Shown piece after piece: positions 44,544 to 53,970 of a DNA stretch of 64,000 nt. The stretch comes from an uncultured Collinsella sp. (GTDB taxonomy: Bacteria > Actinomycetota > Coriobacteriia > Coriobacteriales > Coriobacteriaceae): the NCBI GenBank assembly GCA_934658705.1, contig CAKUHP010000001.1:1-64000 (forward strand). Reading direction: 5' to 3'. The notes beneath the pieces are model-generated. The model saw only the letters and a list, made by a program, of their open reading frames with translations, was not told the DNA's origin and made no database searches. A program made the translations under genes and the position numbers. The stretch's first letter is position 1, and each line of letters starts with the position of its first letter.

Positions 44544-45610
44544 TGTGGGAAGCCGATGACTCTCAGGACCTGTGGGCGACGCCCGGCAACTCGCCGGCGG
44601 CATCCATGGCGCACGGCGAGCGCATGGTGGGCTCGGAGCTGACGCCCGAGGACCTCGATGTCGACCGCACCTTGCGCCCTCAGCGCTTGGACGACTACTG
44701 TGGCCAGGAGCACATCAAGCAGAGCCTGCGCGTGTTGATCGAGGCAGCTCAGAGCCGTGGCGAGACGCTCGACCACGTGATCTTCTCGGGCCCTCCGGGC
44801 TTGGGCAAGACCACGCTGGCCACCGTTATCGCCAACGAGCTGGGCGCCCAGATTAAGACGACGAGCGGTCCGGCCATCGCGCGAACCGGTGACCTGGCGG
44901 CCATCCTTACCAACCTGCAGCCGGGCGACGTTCTGTTTATCGATGAGATCCACCGCCTCAACCGTTCGGTCGAGGAGGTCCTGTATCCCGCGATGGAGGA
45001 CTTTGCGCTCGATATCGTGATCGGCAAGGGTCCGGCGGCGCGCTCGATTCGCCTGGATATCCCCAAGTTTACGCTGGTGGCGGCCACGACCCGTTCCGGT
45101 ATGCTCACGGGCCCGCTGCGCGACCGCTTTGGCATCTCGTATCGCCTGGATTACTACACCGTCGAGGAACTCGCCCAGATCGTGACGCGCTCGGCGACCA
45201 TCTTGGGCGTGACGATTGACCACCCCAGCGCGCTCGAGATCGGCTCGCGTTCGCGTGGCACGCCGCGTCTTGCCAACCGTCTGCTCAAGCGCGTGCGCGA
45301 CTACGCGCAAGTGCGCGGCAACGGTCCCATCGAGCTCGACATCTGCCGTCAGGCGCTCGAGTTCTTCGAGATCGACGAGCTCGGTCTGGACTGGATGGAT
45401 ATTCGCATTTTGGAGACGCTCGCCAAGACGTTCTCCGGCCGCGCCGTGGGCCTGACCACGCTTGCCAGTGCGGTAGGCGAGGACCCGGGCACGCTCGAGG
45501 ATGTCTACGAGCCCTATCTGCTGCAGTGCGGATTGATGATTCGAACGCCGCAGGGGCGTCAGGCAACCCTTCGCACCTTTGAGCATTTGGGCATCGAGCC
45601 GACCGTCTAG
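44543..45610 (+). CDS. ruvB: Holliday junction branch migration ATPase RuvB
   Basis: This 355-residue AAA+ ATPase forms hexameric rings that drive branch migration. Walker [10 protein letters not shown] (83-91), Walker [11 protein letters not shown], sensor TTRSG and arginine-finger region GPLRDRFG are present, followed by the winged-helix C terminus ([13 protein letters not shown]). ATG 44543 overlaps the ruvA stop (TGATG); a GTG one codon earlier is less likely. It is the last gene of ruvCAB. Confidence 0.96.
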   Translation: MWEADDSQDLWATPGNSPAASMAHGERMVGSELTPEDLDVDRTLRPQRLDDYCGQEHIKQSLRVLIEAAQSRGETLDHVIFSGPPGLGKTTLATVIANELGAQIKTTSGPAIARTGDLAAILTNLQPGDVLFIDEIHRLNRSVEEVLYPAMEDFALDIVIGKGPAARSIRLDIPKFTLVAATTRSGMLTGPLRDRFGISYRLDYYTVEELAQIVTRSATILGVTIDHPSALEIGSRSRGTPRLANRLLKRVRDYAQVRGNGPIELDICRQALEFFEIDELGLDWMDIRILETLAKTFSGRAVGLTTLASAVGEDPGTLEDVYEPYLLQCGLMIRTPQGRQATLRTFEHLGIEPTV

Positions 45611-45754
45611 GGGCCTTTGTGCCAGCGCGTCTGTAGGCTATCGCTGGGCATCGGGTAAACATATCGCCGTTCGTCGGTTATGGGCGTTTTACTATTGCGC
45701 GCGCGTGCTATGCTGGATTGGTCTTTTTCTCATCCGGTAACGAAAGGACCGCCC

Positions 45755-47422
45755 ATGCCTACTGACATCGAAATCGCACGTTCTGTTACGCCGCTGCCCA
45801 TTACCGAGGTGGCCAAGAACGCCGGCGTCGACGTTAAGCATCTGATTCCGTACGGCTTTGACAAGGCAAAGGTCGACTATTCCCTGCTCAACGAGCCAAC
45901 TGATCACCAGGCCAAGCTTGTCCTCGTGACCGCTATCAACCCCACGCCCGCGGGCGAGGGCAAGACCACTACGACCATCGGTCTGGCCGACGGCCTGCGT
46001 CGTCGCGGCGTCAAGAGCGCCGTGGCCCTGCGCGAGCCTTCGCTCGGTCCCGTCTTTGGCGTGAAGGGCGGTGCCGCCGGTGGCGGTTGGGCCCAGGTCA
46101 TCCCCATGGAGGACATCAACCTGCACTTTACCGGCGACTTCCATGCCATTGGTGCCGCCAACAACCTGCTGGCCGCCATGCTCGACAACCATATTCAGCA
46201 GGGCAACCAGCTCGGCATCGACGTTAAGCGCATCACCTGGAAGCGCGTCGTCGACATGAACGACCGTCAGCTGCGCCACGTCATCGACGGCATTGGCGGC
46301 AAGGCCCAGGGCGTGCCGCGCGAGGACGGCTTCGACATCACCGTCGCCTCCGAGGTCATGGCAATCCTGTGCCTGTCCACGAGCATCAACGACCTCAAGG
46401 AGCGCCTGGGTGAGATTGTCGTCGGCTACAGCTATGCCGGCGAGCCCGTCCGCGCCCGCGACCTCAAGGCTCAGGGCGCCATGGCGGCCCTGCTTAAGGA
46501 TGCGCTCAAGCCCAACCTGGTGCAGACGCTCGAGGGCACGCCTGCGTTTGTCCACGGCGGCCCCTTCGCCAATATCGCCCATGGCTGCAACTCCATCATG
46601 GCCACTCGCATGGCCATGCGTTTTGGTGACGTTGCGATTACCGAGGCCGGCTTCGGTGCCGACCTGGGTGCCGAGAAGTTCCTCGATATCAAGTGCCGCA
46701 TGACGGGTGTTCGCCCCAGCGCCGTCGTGGTCGTCGCGACTGCCCGCGCGCTTAAGTACAACGGCGGTGTCGCCAAGGCCGACCTCAACGAGGAGAACCT
46801 CGAAGCCCTCAAAGCCGGCATGCCCAATCTGCTGCGCCACGTCGACAACATCCAGAACGTGTATGGTCTGCCCTGCGTGGTCGCCATCAACCGCTTCCCG
46901 ACGGATACTGAGGCCGAGCTCGAGCTTATCGAGTCCGAGTGCCAGAAGCTCGGCGTCAACGTTAAGCTGTCTGAGGTCTGGGCCAAGGGCGGCGAGGGCG
47001 CGCTTGAGTTGGCCGATGAGGTCATGCGCCTGATCGAGCAGCCGAGCGAGCTCAAGTTTGCCTACGAGGACGGCGCCGATGTGGCCGACGCCCTTGAGGC
47101 CGTTGCCACCAAGGTCTACCGCGCCGACGGCGTCGACTTTACGCCGGCTGCCAAGCGCCAGCTTGCCGAGCTGCGCGAGAACGGCTTTGGCAACCTGCCG
47201 GTGTGCGTGGCCAAGACGCAGTACAGCTTTAGCGACAACGCCAAGGCGTTGGGTGCCCCCGAGGGCTTCCGCATCACGGTACGTGAACTCAAGGTTTCCG
47301 CCGGCGCCCACTTTGTGGTCGCGCTGACCGGTAGCGTTCTGACCATGCCGGGCCTGCCCAAGGTTCCCGCGGCCGAGAACATTGACGTCGACAACGACGG
47401 CAACATCACCGGCCTGTTCTAA
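45755..47422 (+). CDS. fhs: Formate--tetrahydrofolate ligase
   Basis: This 555-residue enzyme makes 10-formyl-THF from formate, THF and ATP. Its P-loop variant [10 protein letters not shown] (64-73) and signature segments such as [19 protein letters not shown] and [13 protein letters not shown] are typical, and the length is normal. ATG 45755 follows GAAAGGA; an upstream in-frame ATG lacks a site. With FchA and FolD further along the window it completes interconversion of formate and methylene-THF. No other Wood-Ljungdahl genes are visible, so a biosynthetic or formate-handling role is more likely than acetogenesis. A strong terminator follows. Confidence 0.96.
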   Translation: MPTDIEIARSVTPLPITEVAKNAGVDVKHLIPYGFDKAKVDYSLLNEPTDHQAKLVLVTAINPTPAGEGKTTTTIGLADGLRRRGVKSAVALREPSLGPVFGVKGGAAGGGWAQVIPMEDINLHFTGDFHAIGAANNLLAAMLDNHIQQGNQLGIDVKRITWKRVVDMNDRQLRHVIDGIGGKAQGVPREDGFDITVASEVMAILCLSTSINDLKERLGEIVVGYSYAGEPVRARDLKAQGAMAALLKDALKPNLVQTLEGTPAFVHGGPFANIAHGCNSIMATRMAMRFGDVAITEAGFGADLGAEKFLDIKCRMTGVRPSAVVVVATARALKYNGGVAKADLNEENLEALKAGMPNLLRHVDNIQNVYGLPCVVAINRFPTDTEAELELIESECQKLGVNVKLSEVWAKGGEGALELADEVMRLIEQPSELKFAYEDGADVADALEAVATKVYRADGVDFTPAAKRQLAELRENGFGNLPVCVAKTQYSFSDNAKALGAPEGFRITVRELKVSAGAHFVVALTGSVLTMPGLPKVPAAENIDVDNDGNITGLF

Positions 47423-47447
47423 GCCCGCTGCCCATAGCCGCTTGCCC

Positions 47448-47482
47448 GCCCCGCCGCGCCCCAAGGCCCGGCGGGGCTTTTT
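47448..47482 (+). terminator. Intrinsic terminator of fhs
   Basis: GCCCCGCCG (47448-47456) and CGGCGGGGC (47469-47477) form a perfect stem followed by TTTTT, 26 bp after the stop codon. Confidence 0.92.
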
Positions 47483-47561
47483 GATCCCAAGGGGGCGGAA
47501 GAAAACGGATTATGTTGGGGCTGCTGGGTCAATAAAGCTGCGTGTACGGGGTCGCCCGCTC

Positions 47562-47713
47562 AAAACTATGCCGGTTTACTACGATGAACCGGCATCCTTC
47601 GACCACACCTGCGTTTTCTGAAAATGAGCGGATCATCTACCTGCGGTTTTGTTTTTGCGTAAATTGATGTGCTCGGCTCGGGCCGATTCATCGTAGTAAA
47701 CCGGCATAGTTTT
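47562..47713. repeat. 152-bp element with perfect 27-bp inverted ends
   Basis: AAAACTATGCCGGTTTACTA continuing to GATGAA (47562-47588) is the exact reverse complement of 47687-47713. The left arm also folds alone: ATGCCGGTT, loop TACTACGATG, AACCGGCAT (47568-47595). The 98-bp middle is AT-richer and carries no gene. The remaining gap (47423-47820) holds a terminator and a 15-bp palindrome. Confidence 0.88.
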
Positions 47714-47724
47714 TGGCGCGGCGT

Positions 47725-47739
47725 CAATGTTGCGCAACA
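47725..47739. promoter_or_regulatory. CAATGTTGCGCAACA palindrome, copy 1
   Basis: This 15-mer contains the perfect 12-bp palindrome TGTTGCGCAACA and lies 81 bp before the zinc-ribbon gene at 47821. The same 15-mer lies 63 bp before the similar zinc-ribbon gene at 59316. It is a candidate shared operator. Confidence 0.45.
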
Positions 47740-47820
47740 AGAATGGGGATTTCTCTCGTACGGTGTAGTTGGAAGAACTGCGCGCGGGCGTTTGCGCCGC
47801 GCAAAGAGACGGGAGATGCG

Positions 47821-49839
47821 ATGTATTGCACCAAGTGCGGAGCTCAGATACCCGACGGCTCCATGTTCTGTACGAGCTGCGGCGCTCCTGTGGGCGGGGC
47901 CGAGGACCAGGCGGAGCCTGTGGCGTTTCCGGTAGGGGATACGCCGGCGACCGCTCCTGCGGGGCAGCACGCCCCTCTGGGTGTCCCGGCTCATATGGCA
48001 GCGCAGCCTCGTTATGAGGAGCCTATGACCGAGCCTGTCGAGGCCGCTCAGCCGTTTGTTCCGACGCTGCAGCCCAAGAAACCCAAGCACAAGGGCCGTA
48101 TCGTCGCGGCCGTTATCGGCGGCGTGGCCGTTGTCGCCATTGTTGCCGCTATCGTGATCGTGCCGCGCATCGGCGCATCTTCCGAGGTAACCTCGGGTGG
48201 CAAGGGCTACGTTGTCTGCGCGTGCGAGACTAAAGTGCTGCCCAAGAACAGCAAGGGCAAAAAGCTCAACAGCTATACCGTCGAGTTGGCGCCTGCGAAT
48301 GGCAAGGGCAAGAGCTACACCATCAAGGTCGATGGCGAGGACGGCTTTGCCATGGAGGACTTTGGCGAGCTGCCCGACCAGAAGTACCAGATGACCATCA
48401 CCTCGGGCAAGGGCAAAAAGAAGAGCACGACCACCATGAAGGTCGACTATACCAAGGAAGGTTCGGACGCCCCCAAGAGCGTTGAACTCACGCAGTCCAA
48501 GAAGGAAGCCAAGGCCTCTGCCAAGGCAGCAGTCAAGACGGCAAACGAGCTATTTACCGACAAGATCCTTGAGTACCAGAAAAAGTACGGCGAGGGCGAG
48601 GCCGTTGAGGTTTCTCAATCTACGTATGGAGCCCAGGGTGTTGCCTATGCCAAACTTGTTGACTTTGATGGCGACGGCCAAGATGAGCTACTGATTGAGT
48701 ATTCCGATGAACCGGTTGATTTTGAGGACAAGGCTGCCTCTGCGAATCTTGAGGTCTGGGCGTATAAGAACGGCGAGATTGAGAAGGTCTACACGCCAGA
48801 GGCAATCGTGGGCACTCAGCAAGCGTGCGTGACTTTAGGTGCTACTGAATATGCGGGTAATATTGGATTTACGCAGTGGTTTGACCATGGGAAGGAAATT
48901 AAACAAAGCGACGTCTCTGGCGAAAGTGGCCCTTCTACTCATGAATACCAAGTTAAATTCATCGGGTATGATGGTCAATCATTCAAGGCAATGACGGACC
49001 TTATTGATCTGAGGGAATTCAACTCTGGTTTTTCTGGCGTTTATGGCGTGCTATTTTCCGATAAGGACTTGGTAAACGAAACCATCGCATCGGTCGCCAC
49101 GACGCTGGAACAGCTGAAGTCGAAGGACGATGACAGTGAGCAGGTGGGCTACGAGGCTGTTTCCGCCACGCAGGATGTCGACTTTACGGCTGCAGTTGGC
49201 GAAGGCCCGCTGAATCCGTCTCCCGATGACACGTGCCAGATCACGGCTACGTGGACTTATCCTCAGGTGAAGGGCCAAGGCGTGGGCGTCGCCAAGTTCA
49301 ACAAGGACATGGTCCAGCTTGTTGCGGACACACTCGACGCGAGCAAGCGGGCCTCGATGGATGACGAGGACAGCCGCGTGACCATGGTGTACACGGCCGA
49401 GATCGTCTCGATTGACGGCGATATCGCCTGCGTGCGCACCTACACCGATAGCTATCAACCTCCGTATCGATCGGAGCGAGTAACGAGGTCGGCGTACTAT
49501 AACCTTAAGACAGGTGAGCAGGTCTCGCTTGAGGATTCGCTTGCGCAGCATGGCCTTTCGTTCGACACCCTCAAGAGCGAGGCCAAACAGGCGATCAAAA
49601 CGGCCAAGCCGAACTTGGATTCTGTATCCGAAGACAACATCGACGATGACGACAACTTTACTGAGGAGCATTTCTACTACGACGGCAAAGGCTACATCAT
49701 CGTCCTCGATACCGGCGAGTTTGACTGCATGGCCTGGGATACGCACGATTTGGTGGCACACGCCTTCGACTCGAGTTATACCAGCGGCCAGGATGTAACG
49801 CCCGAGCGAGCGAAGGCTACATACGTGCCCAACGAATAG
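47821..49839 (+). CDS. Zinc-ribbon, single-pass membrane protein with extracellular DUF3298-like domain
   Basis: The 672-residue protein starts with a zinc ribbon (CTKCGAQIPDGSMFCTSCG), a Pro/Ala-rich linker, and one membrane segment (about residues 93-117, VAAVIGGVAVVAIVAAIVIV), followed by a large presumably extracellular part. The end resembles DUF3298/RsiV-like sensor domains (YYNLKTGEQVSLEDSL). From 48640 to about 49080 the bases are clearly more AT-rich than before and after, suggesting a divergent or acquired segment. ATG 47821 follows GGGAG. The function is unknown; a cell-surface sensor is one possibility. It shares layout and an upstream palindrome with the 59316 gene. Confidence 0.78.
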   Translation: MYCTKCGAQIPDGSMFCTSCGAPVGGAEDQAEPVAFPVGDTPATAPAGQHAPLGVPAHMAAQPRYEEPMTEPVEAAQPFVPTLQPKKPKHKGRIVAAVIGGVAVVAIVAAIVIVPRIGASSEVTSGGKGYVVCACETKVLPKNSKGKKLNSYTVELAPANGKGKSYTIKVDGEDGFAMEDFGELPDQKYQMTITSGKGKKKSTTTMKVDYTKEGSDAPKSVELTQSKKEAKASAKAAVKTANELFTDKILEYQKKYGEGEAVEVSQSTYGAQGVAYAKLVDFDGDGQDELLIEYSDEPVDFEDKAASANLEVWAYKNGEIEKVYTPEAIVGTQQACVTLGATEYAGNIGFTQWFDHGKEIKQSDVSGESGPSTHEYQVKFIGYDGQSFKAMTDLIDLREFNSGFSGVYGVLFSDKDLVNETIASVATTLEQLKSKDDDSEQVGYEAVSATQDVDFTAAVGEGPLNPSPDDTCQITATWTYPQVKGQGVGVAKFNKDMVQLVADTLDASKRASMDDEDSRVTMVYTAEIVSIDGDIACVRTYTDSYQPPYRSERVTRSAYYNLKTGEQVSLEDSLAQHGLSFDTLKSEAKQAIKTAKPNLDSVSEDNIDDDDNFTEEHFYYDGKGYIIVLDTGEFDCMAWDTHDLVAHAFDSSYTSGQDVTPERAKATYVPNE

Positions 49840-49868
49840 AACAAGGCGTCAAGCAACGAATTGAACAG

Positions 49869-49909
49869 TCCCCGGCAACGCCAGATATAGCGTCGCCGGG
49901 GATTATTTT
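49869..49909 (+). terminator. Intrinsic terminator after the zinc-ribbon gene
   Basis: CCCCGGCAACGC (49870-49881) pairs with GCGTCGCCGGGG (49890-49901), one mismatch, followed by ATTATTTT. Confidence 0.88.
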
Positions 49910-49980
49910 GTCCGAGGCTTTTGCGCGGGTAGAATGCATGGATAACTTGATGCTTACGGGCGACGGAAAGGAATCGTTGC

Positions 49981-50961
49981 ATGGACCAGGATAAGACGAC
50001 CGTAATGGGCGGATATGGCTCTCCACAGGCGGGCGACAGTGCCGATGCGACGCGTGTGGTGCAGAATCCTCGATATGCTTCGCCCGACGCGACGCAGGTT
50101 TCGGCCAATCCTACGCGCGCTGTGAACTATGGCACGTCGTCACAGGACCCGTATGGTGTCTCGGTGCAGAGCCCCTACGGTGCCTCGTCGCAGAGCCCCT
50201 ACGGCAACGCGGCGGCAGATCCTTATGATGACCTGCTGCATAATCCCATTCCGCAACCTCAGCAGACGACATATATGCCGCGCACGGCGCAGCCGCGCTA
50301 CGAGTCGCGCGACCGATATGCACGCGAGCCGTATCGCGAGTATCCCAAGTCCATTCCTCAGTACGGTGAGGACGAGGAGAAGAAGCCTTCGCGTTCGTCG
50401 AGCGTGATCAAGAAGATTCTGATCGTGCTGGCGATTTTCTTTGCCCTGTCGGTTGTGTTTGCCATTGTGTCAGGCATACTCAACAAGCGGGGTGCCACGA
50501 CCGACACCACGACCGAACAGACCGAGGCCACCTCATCGGCTGTGGTTGACCTGAGCGATATCCCGGGGCAGTATTGGTCCAATGCCAAGAAGCTCCTCAA
50601 GTCGCGCGGGGCCGACCTTTCGAACGCCGTCATCCTGACCGATGACGGCTCGACGCCCGTCGTCGATGCCAATTGGATCGTTACGTCTGCCTACTATAAC
50701 GACAACGGCAACTTGGAGGTCCAGCTCACGCGCAAGGACAGCTCGTCGGGCAATGTGTCCGACGATCAGGGCGCTGCGGACAGCTCGAGCTCCAATTCGC
50801 TGGAGGACCTAAGCAACAAGGCCCAAGAGCTGGGGGATAAGGCCCAGCAGCTGGGCGATACGGCTCAGAATCTCGGCGATACCGCGCAGAACCTGGGCGA
50901 TATGGCAACGAACGCCTGGGACACCCTGCAAAACGGCATTTCGGGCGCGCAGGGCAATTAA
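49981..50961 (+). CDS. Single-pass membrane protein with PASTA-like region and heptad repeats
   Basis: The protein has 326 residues. The cytoplasmic N-terminal half is disordered, rich in Tyr, Ser, Pro and Gln with tandem SPYG-like repeats (near 55-75). One membrane segment (IVLAIFFALSVVFAIVSGIL, near 143-162) follows. Outside are a PASTA-like stretch (IPGQYWSNAKKLLKSRG, then DANWIVTSAYYN) and a C-terminal run of seven-residue repeats (AQELGDK, AQQLGDT, AQNLGDT, AQNLGDM). PASTA modules usually sense peptidoglycan; here the fold is only suspected. GGAAAGGAATC precedes the ATG. No paralogue is in the window. Confidence 0.72.
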   Translation: MDQDKTTVMGGYGSPQAGDSADATRVVQNPRYASPDATQVSANPTRAVNYGTSSQDPYGVSVQSPYGASSQSPYGNAAADPYDDLLHNPIPQPQQTTYMPRTAQPRYESRDRYAREPYREYPKSIPQYGEDEEKKPSRSSSVIKKILIVLAIFFALSVVFAIVSGILNKRGATTDTTTEQTEATSSAVVDLSDIPGQYWSNAKKLLKSRGADLSNAVILTDDGSTPVVDANWIVTSAYYNDNGNLEVQLTRKDSSSGNVSDDQGAADSSSSNSLEDLSNKAQELGDKAQQLGDTAQNLGDTAQNLGDMATNAWDTLQNGISGAQGN

Positions 50962-50973
50962 CAGCTAAGCGGG

Positions 50974-52155
50974 CTACAGCTGCTCGGCTGGACGCTCGGG
51001 CGAGCTAAAGCCCGAATCGAACGTGACGACGCACGAGGCGTCGGGCCTGCGCTCGTGCACGATACGCGTGACGAGCTCCAGCAGCTCCTCGTCGGATATG
51101 TCAAAGCCGTCGGGGCGCACCAGGTCAAAGGACACAAAGCCGTCGTGCTCATGCAAGTCGTGGATGGAAAGCGCGGGATCGATCTGCATAACACCGCGCT
51201 TGACCCAGCCGAGCAGGTCGTCGCCGGTGGTGGCGATGGGGTCGCAGTGCAGCGTGATGTCGATGCCCATCTGATGTTTGATGTCGTGTTCGATGGTGTC
51301 CAGGATCTCGTGGTGTTCAAAGGCATCGCCCTCGCCGGGCATTTCCACGTGTGCGCTGGCAAACTGACGGCCGGGGCCGTAGTCGTGCACCATGAGGTCG
51401 TGTGTGCCCAAGACCTGGGGGTACGACATAATCCTGTCGCGGATTTCCTGGACGAGCTTGGGGTCGGGCGCTTGTCCCAACAGCGGGCTGATGGCGTCGC
51501 GCACCAGGCCCATGCCGCTGATGCAGATGAAGATGCCCACGCCCAGGCCTGCCCAGCCATCGAGGTCAAAGCTAGTCGTCTGCGAAATAAGCGCCGCCGC
51601 TAAGACCGAGCCCGAGGTGATGACATCATTCTTGGAGTCCTGCGCCGTGGCGATGAGTGTCTCGGAATCGATGCGGTTGCCCAGCGTGCGGTTGAATGCC
51701 GCCATCCAGAGCTTAACGAGCATGGACAGGACAAGGGCTGCCATGGAGAGCGCCGAATACGCGGTGGGGGAGGGCTTGATGATCTTGGTGACCGACTCCA
51801 GGATCAGGTTGATGCCGACGGCGCAAACGAGAACGGCGACAAACAGCCCCGCTAGGTACTCGTAGCGGCCGTGGCCATAGGGGTGGCCTTCGTCGGCCGG
51901 GCGGCTGGCAAGTCGGAATCCGAGCAGGCTCACGATGTTGCTCGAGGCATCGGAGAGGTTGTTGAAGGCGTCGGCGATAAGCGAGACGGAGCCCGCGAGC
52001 AGACCCGCGATGCCCTTGGCTAGGCACAGGGTAATGTTGAGGCCAATGCAAATGAGGCTTGCGGCAAAGCCCGCGTTGGTGCGGCGGGAAGCATCGACCG
52101 GTTCGCTCTCGCTGCCCGGAACAAGCGTATGTACCAGCCGATTTACAAATAGCAT
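50974..52155 (-). CDS. Cation diffusion facilitator, probable Mn2+ exporter
   Basis: This 393-residue proton-coupled exporter has six membrane segments and a long C-terminal cytoplasmic domain (from about 215). The A-site residues read N-x3-D in membrane helix 2 (NNLSD) and D-x3-D in helix 5 (QDSKND). In CDF proteins that ND-DD pattern goes with manganese, while zinc carriers have HD-HD. The start is the ATG at 52153-52155 (reverse) because GAGGA lies 8 nt upstream; another ATG 21 bp earlier has no site. It converges with the PASTA-like gene, stops 12 bp apart, and diverges from the next zinc-ribbon gene. Confidence 0.85.
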   Translation of the reverse strand: MLFVNRLVHTLVPGSESEPVDASRRTNAGFAASLICIGLNITLCLAKGIAGLLAGSVSLIADAFNNLSDASSNIVSLLGFRLASRPADEGHPYGHGRYEYLAGLFVAVLVCAVGINLILESVTKIIKPSPTAYSALSMAALVLSMLVKLWMAAFNRTLGNRIDSETLIATAQDSKNDVITSGSVLAAALISQTTSFDLDGWAGLGVGIFICISGMGLVRDAISPLLGQAPDPKLVQEIRDRIMSYPQVLGTHDLMVHDYGPGRQFASAHVEMPGEGDAFEHHEILDTIEHDIKHQMGIDITLHCDPIATTGDDLLGWVKRGVMQIDPALSIHDLHEHDGFVSFDLVRPDGFDISDEELLELVTRIVHERRPDASCVVTFDSGFSSPERPAEQL

Positions 52156-52417
52156 AACGATCGTCCTCACAATCATGTTTAAGGGGATAGTGTAGCTCGC
52201 ACAGACGCAACGTGTACCGATGCTCAGAAAATGCAGCAATGGTCTGCTGGAGCTAACGGGTGCGAGGCGGAGGGGGACGACCGCCCGCGCACCCTCGAGT
52301 TCACTGCGCCTTCCCGTCCGACCGAGTGCTCCATTTTGGGCCACATGGGTATTGGCATGTGCCTGTTTGCTCGACATACTTAATGTCGACAGCCCCTGTG
52401 CAAAGGAGGACGTTTCC

Positions 52418-53755
52418 ATGGACGAGATGTTTGCCATTAAATGCCAAAACTGCGGCGGCCCCATGTATTCGCACCAGGCTAAACGCAGCTTTGAGTGCGC
52501 CTATTGCGGCACGGTCGTTCCGTGGCAGGCCGATGCGGGGGAGCCCAAGAGCGCCCTGGGCATTCGTCATACGCCGTTGACGGTGGTTGACGGGCTGCTT
52601 AAGCTCACGCACGTCTCGCAGCTCGAGCGCCCGGAGGACCCGGACTGGTATTTCTTTAATTCGTACTGGCGCAATCAGTCGGTTCTGGAGCATCTGCTGT
52701 GGGAGGACCGCGGCACGGCTCAGGAGTTCCAAGAAGCTACGCATGTGAGCATCCCGTGCCCCTTCTGCGGCGCATCCTTTGAAGGCGAGTCCACTCAGCG
52801 CGTGTTTGAGTGCCCGTCATGCGGCAATAAGATCGGCGTTGCCGACCTGCTTAAACCCGGTACCTTTAGTAAGCGCCTGACCATGGGCGTGGGTGCCGAA
52901 TACGTTCCCGAACAGGGCGTCCCCTGTGAGATATCGCCGCAGCAGGCACGTGCCAACGCGCTGCAGCTGGTGCGCCAGTACCCCGACGCCTTTGCCGGGC
53001 ACGACGTGGAAGACGCGATTCAAAATGACATGATGCTCTTCTACTTCCCCATGGCGCTCGCGGACTTGCGCATGATGGCGTCCTTCCCGGGCAAGGGCCT
53101 GAGCAAGGAGACCTTGGTGTACTACGAGGTACTCGATTGGGCGTATCCGCGGGCAAACTACCTGGACGTTCGTCTTATGGGCATTTTGGAGCCGTGGGAC
53201 TTTGGCAAGGTGGGGTCGTTCGATCCTGCCATGCAGGAAGGCGACTTCCGCGTTGTCTCCGTCGATGCGTCCACCAAGGACCAGGTGGTTATTGATAAGT
53301 TGGCGCTCGATATTGCTGGCAACGATGCCGAGGCGGTGCTGGGGCTCAATAAAAAGAGCATCCGCACCTGGGCGCGCAAGGCCCGCAAACACAAGGACGG
53401 TCTGGTTATGGTGCCGGTCTACTTTGTCGACCGTCCGGCAACGGACAGCCGCGACGGCGAGCAGGTGCGCATTGCCGTGAACGGCCAGACGGGCCGTGCG
53501 GCCGCGGTGGTGTTTAGCGACAAGCGCGAGACGCATGTGGTGGCACCGCTCAATCCTAGTGTGATGCTGTCGAGCGAAAGCACCGTGCACGCCACGCCCA
53601 TCGAGGTCAAATACGTCAAATCGCCGTTTTTGTACCAGATCGTGCGACGTGGGGGTGGCGAGCAGCCACGGCAGGTGGCGGCTGCAGCCGAGGGCTCCTA
53701 TCGAGAAGAAAAGCCCAAGCGCAGGGGCTTGTTCGCGGCGATTTTTGGGAAGTAG
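52418..53755 (+). CDS. Cytoplasmic double zinc-ribbon protein of unknown function
   Basis: The 445-residue protein has two TFIIB/rubredoxin-like zinc ribbons: CQNCGG..CAYCG near residues 9-30 and CPFCGA..CPSCG near 112-135. A longer conserved-looking domain follows with DVEDAIQNDMMLFYFPMAL and VRLMGILEPWDFGKVG, and a basic C terminus. There is no signal peptide or membrane helix. ATG 52418 follows AAAGGAGG; the longer frame upstream lacks a site and overlaps the promoter region of the divergent CDF gene. Similar proteins in other genomes lack assigned roles; nucleic-acid binding is a guess. Confidence 0.75.
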   Translation: MDEMFAIKCQNCGGPMYSHQAKRSFECAYCGTVVPWQADAGEPKSALGIRHTPLTVVDGLLKLTHVSQLERPEDPDWYFFNSYWRNQSVLEHLLWEDRGTAQEFQEATHVSIPCPFCGASFEGESTQRVFECPSCGNKIGVADLLKPGTFSKRLTMGVGAEYVPEQGVPCEISPQQARANALQLVRQYPDAFAGHDVEDAIQNDMMLFYFPMALADLRMMASFPGKGLSKETLVYYEVLDWAYPRANYLDVRLMGILEPWDFGKVGSFDPAMQEGDFRVVSVDASTKDQVVIDKLALDIAGNDAEAVLGLNKKSIRTWARKARKHKDGLVMVPVYFVDRPATDSRDGEQVRIAVNGQTGRAAAVVFSDKRETHVVAPLNPSVMLSSESTVHATPIEVKYVKSPFLYQIVRRGGGEQPRQVAAAAEGSYREEKPKRRGLFAAIFGK

Positions 53756-53841
53756 GGGAGTGAGAGCTACTGTCCGGTCGTTTAACAGGTGCTAGATGTA
53801 AATAAACGGTGGAGCGGCTGCAGAAGATCCACCTCGCCGGG

Positions 53842-53949
53842 TAAAATCATGTTGTGCCGCGGAACCCGCTCCTCAGCTAGTCACACTTCGGAAGCGCGGG
53901 CAACGCAGGTGCTATCGTCTAAAGGGCCGGGTGCAACCGGCCCTTTTTT
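53842..53949 (+). ncRNA. Candidate small RNA with its own promoter and terminator
   Basis: A -10-like TAAAAT (53842-53847) would start a transcript near 53854 ending at the intrinsic terminator 53921-53949 (AAGGGCCGG, GTGCAA, CCGGCCCTT, then T's). The roughly 95-nt body can fold through CCCGC/GCGGG (53865-53869, 53896-53900). Both flanking genes end here (convergent), so a leader role is unlikely. A simple read-through terminator for the zinc-ribbon gene is the alternative. No known RNA family is recognised. Confidence 0.35.
53921..53949 (+). terminator. Intrinsic terminator between convergent genes
   Basis: A perfect 9-bp stem AAGGGCCGG/CCGGCCCTT with a 6-nt loop is followed by TTTT on the plus strand. 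Only AAA/TTT flanks it on the minus side, so it may act weakly for the minus-strand operon too. Confidence 0.88.
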
Positions 53950-53970
53950 GTGGCAGCCAACGGGCCTACA

